Source: an uncultured Bacteroidales bacterium
Lineage (GTDB): Bacteria; Bacteroidota; Bacteroidia; Bacteroidales; UBA932
Direction: 5' to 3'
DNA: 64,000 nt
NCBI GenBank assembly: GCA_947253655.1
Contig: CAMYAE010000002.1
Span: 124,001-188,000, forward strand
The first letter of the stretch is position 1, and each line of letters starts with the position of its first letter. Below the pieces are notes generated by a model. The model saw nothing but the letters and a program-made list of their open reading frames with translations, made no database searches and was not told the DNA's origin. The translations under genes and the position numbers were made by a program. Shown in pieces: positions 60,524 through 64,000 of this stretch.

Positions 60524-61465
60524 TTATTCAAGTTTTTCTCCTATATATTCCAGGGGCGTACCGTTCGGTACAGCATCAAAATAGCCTGTTTTCTTTTTAC
60601 TCTTCTTGTCATGGATTGCGTATCTGAAAGCAGATATGCTGATAAGTTGTCCCGACGAATTGAGGTAGCATTCTATCGGGTTGTCTCCGTCCCCTCCACT
60701 CCAGAACGCAAGACTGCTTTTTTGGTCGTAATCTATGAACATCGTTCCGAAAGCCGTGACGTCTTCGTATAGGTTTTCCTGGCTGTCAACTATTTTACCG
60801 TCAAAAACCAAGATCATTTTTTCGTAATCTACCGTGCCGAGCAAGTAAGGACCGAAAGCTTTGCCTTTATCCACAAAGTTGAACCAGTTGGCTAATGCGA
60901 GGTATTTGTTAGGATTCTTGGACCATTTCTTTATTCTAATAGGAAAAGGAGTACCGGTGTTCGGATTCTCGACATCTCTGTATTTGATGCCCTTCACCAT
61001 ATAATAGCCCTCGCGGACACTTACTCCCGGTGCTGCTCCGGGGATATTAATCAGTAGGGTGTCTATTTTGCTGAACCGCCCTTCTGAGTTCATGGCTGCC
61101 GAAAAGACCTGATAGTTTTCACTATATGTGCAGCGTGTCTTTATCTGCCGTGTTGCAGACGAGTTGTTAGCTACCGAAAAGAATCCCGAATTGATTCCGC
61201 GCGTCGAGCACTTTCCGTTCACTATGTCGTATGCACTCGGTGCTTCGTTGTCCTTGCCCTCTAATATAACAAATCCGTAGAACATAGCGTCCGATGAGTG
61301 TAACAAGGTGATTGAGAAATCGTTGTATTGTTTCTTGATTACTTTGGCCTCAATACTCGGCGCAGGTTTATTTTTGTTGATTTCGCTTACTATTCCGCTG
61401 TCTTTGCAAGAAGACACCATAAGCAGGACAGCCGCTATAAGATTGAATCCTAAAAATTTATTCAT
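60524..61465 (-). CDS. Lipoprotein with one fibronectin-like module (unknown function)
   Basis: 313 residues, lipobox VSSC (C20). Residues about 35-140 look like one copy of the module repeated four times in the neighbouring BACON protein (SITLLHSSDAMFYGFVI, then YQVFSAAMNSEG). The C-terminal half (from KGIKYRDVENP) is a beta-rich domain with no name that I recognise. Found in the SusD operon. Function unknown. Confidence 0.72.
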   Translation of the reverse strand: MNKFLGFNLIAAVLLMVSSCKDSGIVSEINKNKPAPSIEAKVIKKQYNDFSITLLHSSDAMFYGFVILEGKDNEAPSAYDIVNGKCSTRGINSGFFSVANNSSATRQIKTRCTYSENYQVFSAAMNSEGRFSKIDTLLINIPGAAPGVSVREGYYMVKGIKYRDVENPNTGTPFPIRIKKWSKNPNKYLALANWFNFVDKGKAFGPYLLGTVDYEKMILVFDGKIVDSQENLYEDVTAFGTMFIDYDQKSSLAFWSGGDGDNPIECYLNSSGQLISISAFRYAIHDKKSKKKTGYFDAVPNGTPLEYIGEKLE

Positions 61466-61475
61466 ATCCGTAATG

Positions 61476-62477
61476 TCATTTCTTTTTTGTCATAATAATA
61501 TTGGTGTACATATTGTCCACGACATATCCTGTGACTTCATTGTCTGCGGCTATGGCAGCTCCTAACATCGCCGAGTCATCAAAAGTTATCGTGTCGTACT
61601 CCTTGTTCCATGTAGCTTTGAGATAGCCGTCCATGATAAAATTGCGGGAGTCCGGGTCGAATGATGCTGCTATCGAGCGACATACATCATAATGGGAACT
61701 CCAATCGAACTTGTAGTTGATATCGGTGGTCATGACCGTGCCAAGTACTATGTGCAGTTCGTTTCCCTTGCCCATATCTATATACCATACCGGTTGCCTT
61801 TTCATTTCACTGTCCGGATAAAGACTCTGCATATAGGCAAAGCCCCAGCAGACAAGCTTGTTGCCTTTGTTCCGTTCAATTTCTTCTTGTGTAAAGCCTC
61901 CGCTGATATTTACTTCGAATGCGTAGGAATCAATACCTCCGTTCTCTTCATTAGGAAGTACGCCGTTAGCTGTGAACAGCCAATCTCCTTGGAGCTTTTC
62001 GTATGCGACAGCTGGATCTGCGAAGAACTCATCGTCTTCTATTGTTATTACAGTGGAGCTACGGCCAAGCGACGCTCCGTCGGAATTTACTATATTCAAA
62101 ATGAAACGCCTTGTCTGCGAATCGACTTTATCGTTGTCCTCAACCTTGAATTCCACATAAGCTGTCATTGTAGAATCCCCTATAGAAAGCCCTTCAAGTT
62201 GGGTGAACCTAACGGTCTCATGCAGGTTGTCGATACCTTCGAGAGCAGTGGCTCTGACATCGAAGTGGATAGGATATTTTCTGTTTTGTCCGTCCACCTT
62301 GACGGGAATTCTAAAATATCCTTTCATATTGCCATATACCACATCTTCCTGAACGGTGTAATTAGGTGCTTCAAATCCGATCACCGCATCACTGTCGCTC
62401 CTAAAATCTCCGTTTTCACAGGACAGGGCGATGAGCGTAGACATAATAGCTATGATTATATATCTGAGTATTTTCAT
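61476..62477 (-). CDS. Lipoprotein with a Calx-beta-like domain
   Basis: 333 residues, lipobox ALSC (C20). Residues about 30-150 resemble a Calx-beta sandwich (YVEFKVEDNDKVDSQTRRF; SSTVITIEDDE). The C-terminal half, beginning LQGDWLF, may be a lipocalin-like domain. It sits between SusD and the module lipoprotein, a position taken by accessory ligand-binding lipoproteins in Sus-type loci. Ligand unknown. Confidence 0.72.
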   Translation of the reverse strand: MKILRYIIIAIMSTLIALSCENGDFRSDSDAVIGFEAPNYTVQEDVVYGNMKGYFRIPVKVDGQNRKYPIHFDVRATALEGIDNLHETVRFTQLEGLSIGDSTMTAYVEFKVEDNDKVDSQTRRFILNIVNSDGASLGRSSTVITIEDDEFFADPAVAYEKLQGDWLFTANGVLPNEENGGIDSYAFEVNISGGFTQEEIERNKGNKLVCWGFAYMQSLYPDSEMKRQPVWYIDMGKGNELHIVLGTVMTTDINYKFDWSSHYDVCRSIAASFDPDSRNFIMDGYLKATWNKEYDTITFDDSAMLGAAIAADNEVTGYVVDNMYTNIIMTKKK

Positions 62478-62494
62478 TTCTTAATTATGCTTTA

Positions 62495-64000
62495 TCAGTT
62501 TTTGTAGCCTTCGTTCTGAATTATTTTGCCGTTGGCCTCATCCTCTCCTATTGGAATAGGCCACACGAACATAGGGTCGTCCGCCTTCCTTGAAGCACCA
62601 GCATAATTTTCTCCCTGCATTATTACAGAAGGAGAGCCCAAGCTCCTTGTAAAGCCCTCGTGCCAGCGTTTCAGGTCGTTAAGACGGAAGCCCTCGCAGA
62701 AAAGTTCGCGGATACGCTCCTTCTTAATCTCTTCCATAAGCCTTGGACCTGAGTATTCTATCCTCGTCCATTTGGCTATTCTTGCTTCTCGCAAGTCGTT
62801 CAGGTATTTGGAAGATAGCGTATTGTCGTTTTGCATTGCATAAGCTTCTGCCGCAATCAGGTACATCTCCGCAATCCTGAACACCTTAGGCTTGTTTACA
62901 TAACTCGATGCCGACTGAGCATTGAGTTCCGGATTGCCAGGATACTTTATCATCAAAGTCACTTCTCCTATCACCGGTGTGGTTATCCTTCTTTTTTCAA
63001 ACCATGCATCGTACCTTATATCCCGTTTCTGGTCATAAAGGTCAAGTATTTTGTCTTCTGGCACATATTGAGGGTTATCTTTCCCTTCTTTTCCCGAATT
63101 GTTGTAAATGAAATATTTGAAAGAATTGCCGAGATCGGTAGGATTCTTCATTTGTACCTGCCACAAAGCTTCTGAAAGGTTGTCGTGTATCCAGCCTTCG
63201 GCAAATGCCGTTTTGTCCTTGACGAGAGGATACCTTTTGCCATTGATAAGCTCTTCCGCAACTGTGCCGGCTGTCTTATAATCTTCCATTGTAAGAGCCA
63301 CTCTTGCTTTCAAAGCTTTCAGAATATCGGTGTTGAGGTAAATTCTTTTCGTCGCTTCGCTCTTGAAATCGTCAGGCAGAGACTTTTCTGCCCGTTCGAT
63401 ATCGTCGCATATCTGCTCAAACGTCTCTTTCAGAGAATTTCTCGCCGGAAAGTCCTCCTTATTGGTCGTAGGTATCCATTTTGTCACAATCGGCACACCG
63501 AGCGTCTCCGATGCCGTCTCAGGATCATAGTCCTTGCAGAAATATTGTGCAAGGTTAAAGTACAGGAAGGCTCTCATAAAACAGCCCTCTCCGTAATATT
63601 TCGCTGCTGTCTTACGCTCCGCCTGAGTAAGAGAAGCATCGTTCATAAACTTCTCGGCTCCTTCAATCATTTTGTTGATATTGGCGATGTAGGCGTAGAG
63701 TCCGAACCATACTATTCCGGGCATTTCGCTTGACGGGGTCACATGATAGTGATAGAATTCTCCATCGAAATTACCGAAATTCTTTACAGCGTGGAAAAGG
63801 TCGGTTTGCAGTTCCGTTGTGTAAACGAATCCGCCTGTCGTCAGATATTTCATCGAGGCATAGCATCCATTGCGCCATTTTCCGCAGTCCTCCAAGGATT
63901 GCATCGATACTCCTGTGCTTATGGATGAGTCCGGAAACAAATTGAGATTGCAGGATATTGTCATTGTCCCTGCGAGAAGGAGTGCTATGTATCTTGTCTT
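62495..64000 (-). CDS. SusD/RagB-family lipoprotein (5' end outside window)
   Basis: 501 residues seen. The first visible codons give KTRYIALLLAG and lipobox TISC, so only the start codon and perhaps one or two residues are missing beyond the right edge; an internal ATG at 63964 is not the start. TPR-type SusD fold (YFNLAQYFCKDYDPET; LIAAEAYAMQND). SusD-type proteins cap a SusC/RagA channel and hand over ligand. A SusC gene is therefore expected just past the window. Because no glycan enzyme follows, peptides (as for RagB) are a plausible ligand. Confidence 0.94.
   Translation of the reverse strand, partial: KTRYIALLLAGTMTISCNLNLFPDSSISTGVSMQSLEDCGKWRNGCYASMKYLTTGGFVYTTELQTDLFHAVKNFGNFDGEFYHYHVTPSSEMPGIVWFGLYAYIANINKMIEGAEKFMNDASLTQAERKTAAKYYGEGCFMRAFLYFNLAQYFCKDYDPETASETLGVPIVTKWIPTTNKEDFPARNSLKETFEQICDDIERAEKSLPDDFKSEATKRIYLNTDILKALKARVALTMEDYKTAGTVAEELINGKRYPLVKDKTAFAEGWIHDNLSEALWQVQMKNPTDLGNSFKYFIYNNSGKEGKDNPQYVPEDKILDLYDQKRDIRYDAWFEKRRITTPVIGEVTLMIKYPGNPELNAQSASSYVNKPKVFRIAEMYLIAAEAYAMQNDNTLSSKYLNDLREARIAKWTRIEYSGPRLMEEIKKERIRELFCEGFRLNDLKRWHEGFTRSLGSPSVIMQGENYAGASRKADDPMFVWPIPIGEDEANGKIIQNEGYKN

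Noticed and set aside
61692..62507. 271-residue plus-strand frame opposite the Calx-beta lipoprotein
   Set aside because: The minus-strand gene has a signal peptide, lipobox and domain; the plus frame has none.
1..64000. CRISPR arrays, tRNA, rRNA and insertion sequences
   Set aside because: I looked in the intergenic gaps for spaced direct repeats, cloverleaf sequences and transposase genes and saw none. A weak or partial tRNA could escape reading by eye.

Overview
The window looks like chromosome of a Bacteroidales-type member of the Bacteroidota. Evidence seen directly: promoters of the phylum's TTTG / TAnnTTTG form in front of several operons, a SusD lipoprotein at the right edge, a TonB-dependent receptor, a subtilisin-like protease carrying a type IX secretion (T9SS) C-terminal sorting domain, DUF4270, DUF3098, DUF4294 and DUF6029 proteins, a NagB/PIG-L fusion, and few Shine-Dalgarno sequences. 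Genus and species cannot be read from the sequence alone.

Layout. (1) 1-4.8 kb, minus strand: the first codons of a lipoprotein, a TonB-dependent receptor and a SusB-like GH97 glycoside hydrolase. (2) 5.1-9.0 kb, plus: the first part of the S10 ribosomal operon (rplC to rpsC), with its own promoter and a strong terminator directly after rpsC. (3) 9.1-19.3 kb: an unrelated housekeeping block, in mixed orientation, separating rpsC from rplP (TlpA-like lipoprotein, uvrC, pnuC, acpP, DUF4270, short glycogen synthase, ftsX, DUF3098, uppP, LpxH-type phosphatase, DUF4294). (4) 19.6-30.4 kb, plus: the rest of S10, the spc and the alpha operons as one run (rplP to rplQ, with secY, map, infA, rpmJ, rpoA), again with promoter and terminator. 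So the usually continuous S10-spc-alpha supercluster is split here by about 10.6 kb.

(5) 30.5-37.7 kb, plus: a membrane pyrophosphatase, a LacI-type regulator with a large palindrome upstream, a NagB/PIG-L fusion with altered deaminase residues, and a two-gene transketolase. (6) 37.7-46.0 kb, plus: an M20 deacylase and a diaminopimelate/lysine operon (lysC-dapB-dapA-dapD-aminotransferase-dapF) in which all genes needed for the succinylase route can be assigned except asd; then a lipoprotein and a DUF975 membrane protein.

(7) 46.0-48.7 kb, minus: rpsP-rimM and metK. The metK leader carries a sequence that strongly resembles a SAM-II class riboswitch, followed by a terminator hairpin and a second hairpin next to the start codon. 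(8) 48.8-64 kb, minus: a surface-protein locus, SusD, Calx-beta lipoprotein, single-module lipoprotein, Omp28-like thioredoxin-fold lipoprotein, BACON lipoprotein with four repeated modules, EF-hand/LRR lipoprotein, T9SS-tagged S8 protease with an internal EF-hand loop, PorV/PorQ-like barrel, thioredoxin and DUF6029 protein. It has no carbohydrate enzyme, so peptide or protein capture is more likely than glycan use (inference). The strongest leads are the split ribosomal supercluster, the metK riboswitch, and the protease/LRR/SusD locus.
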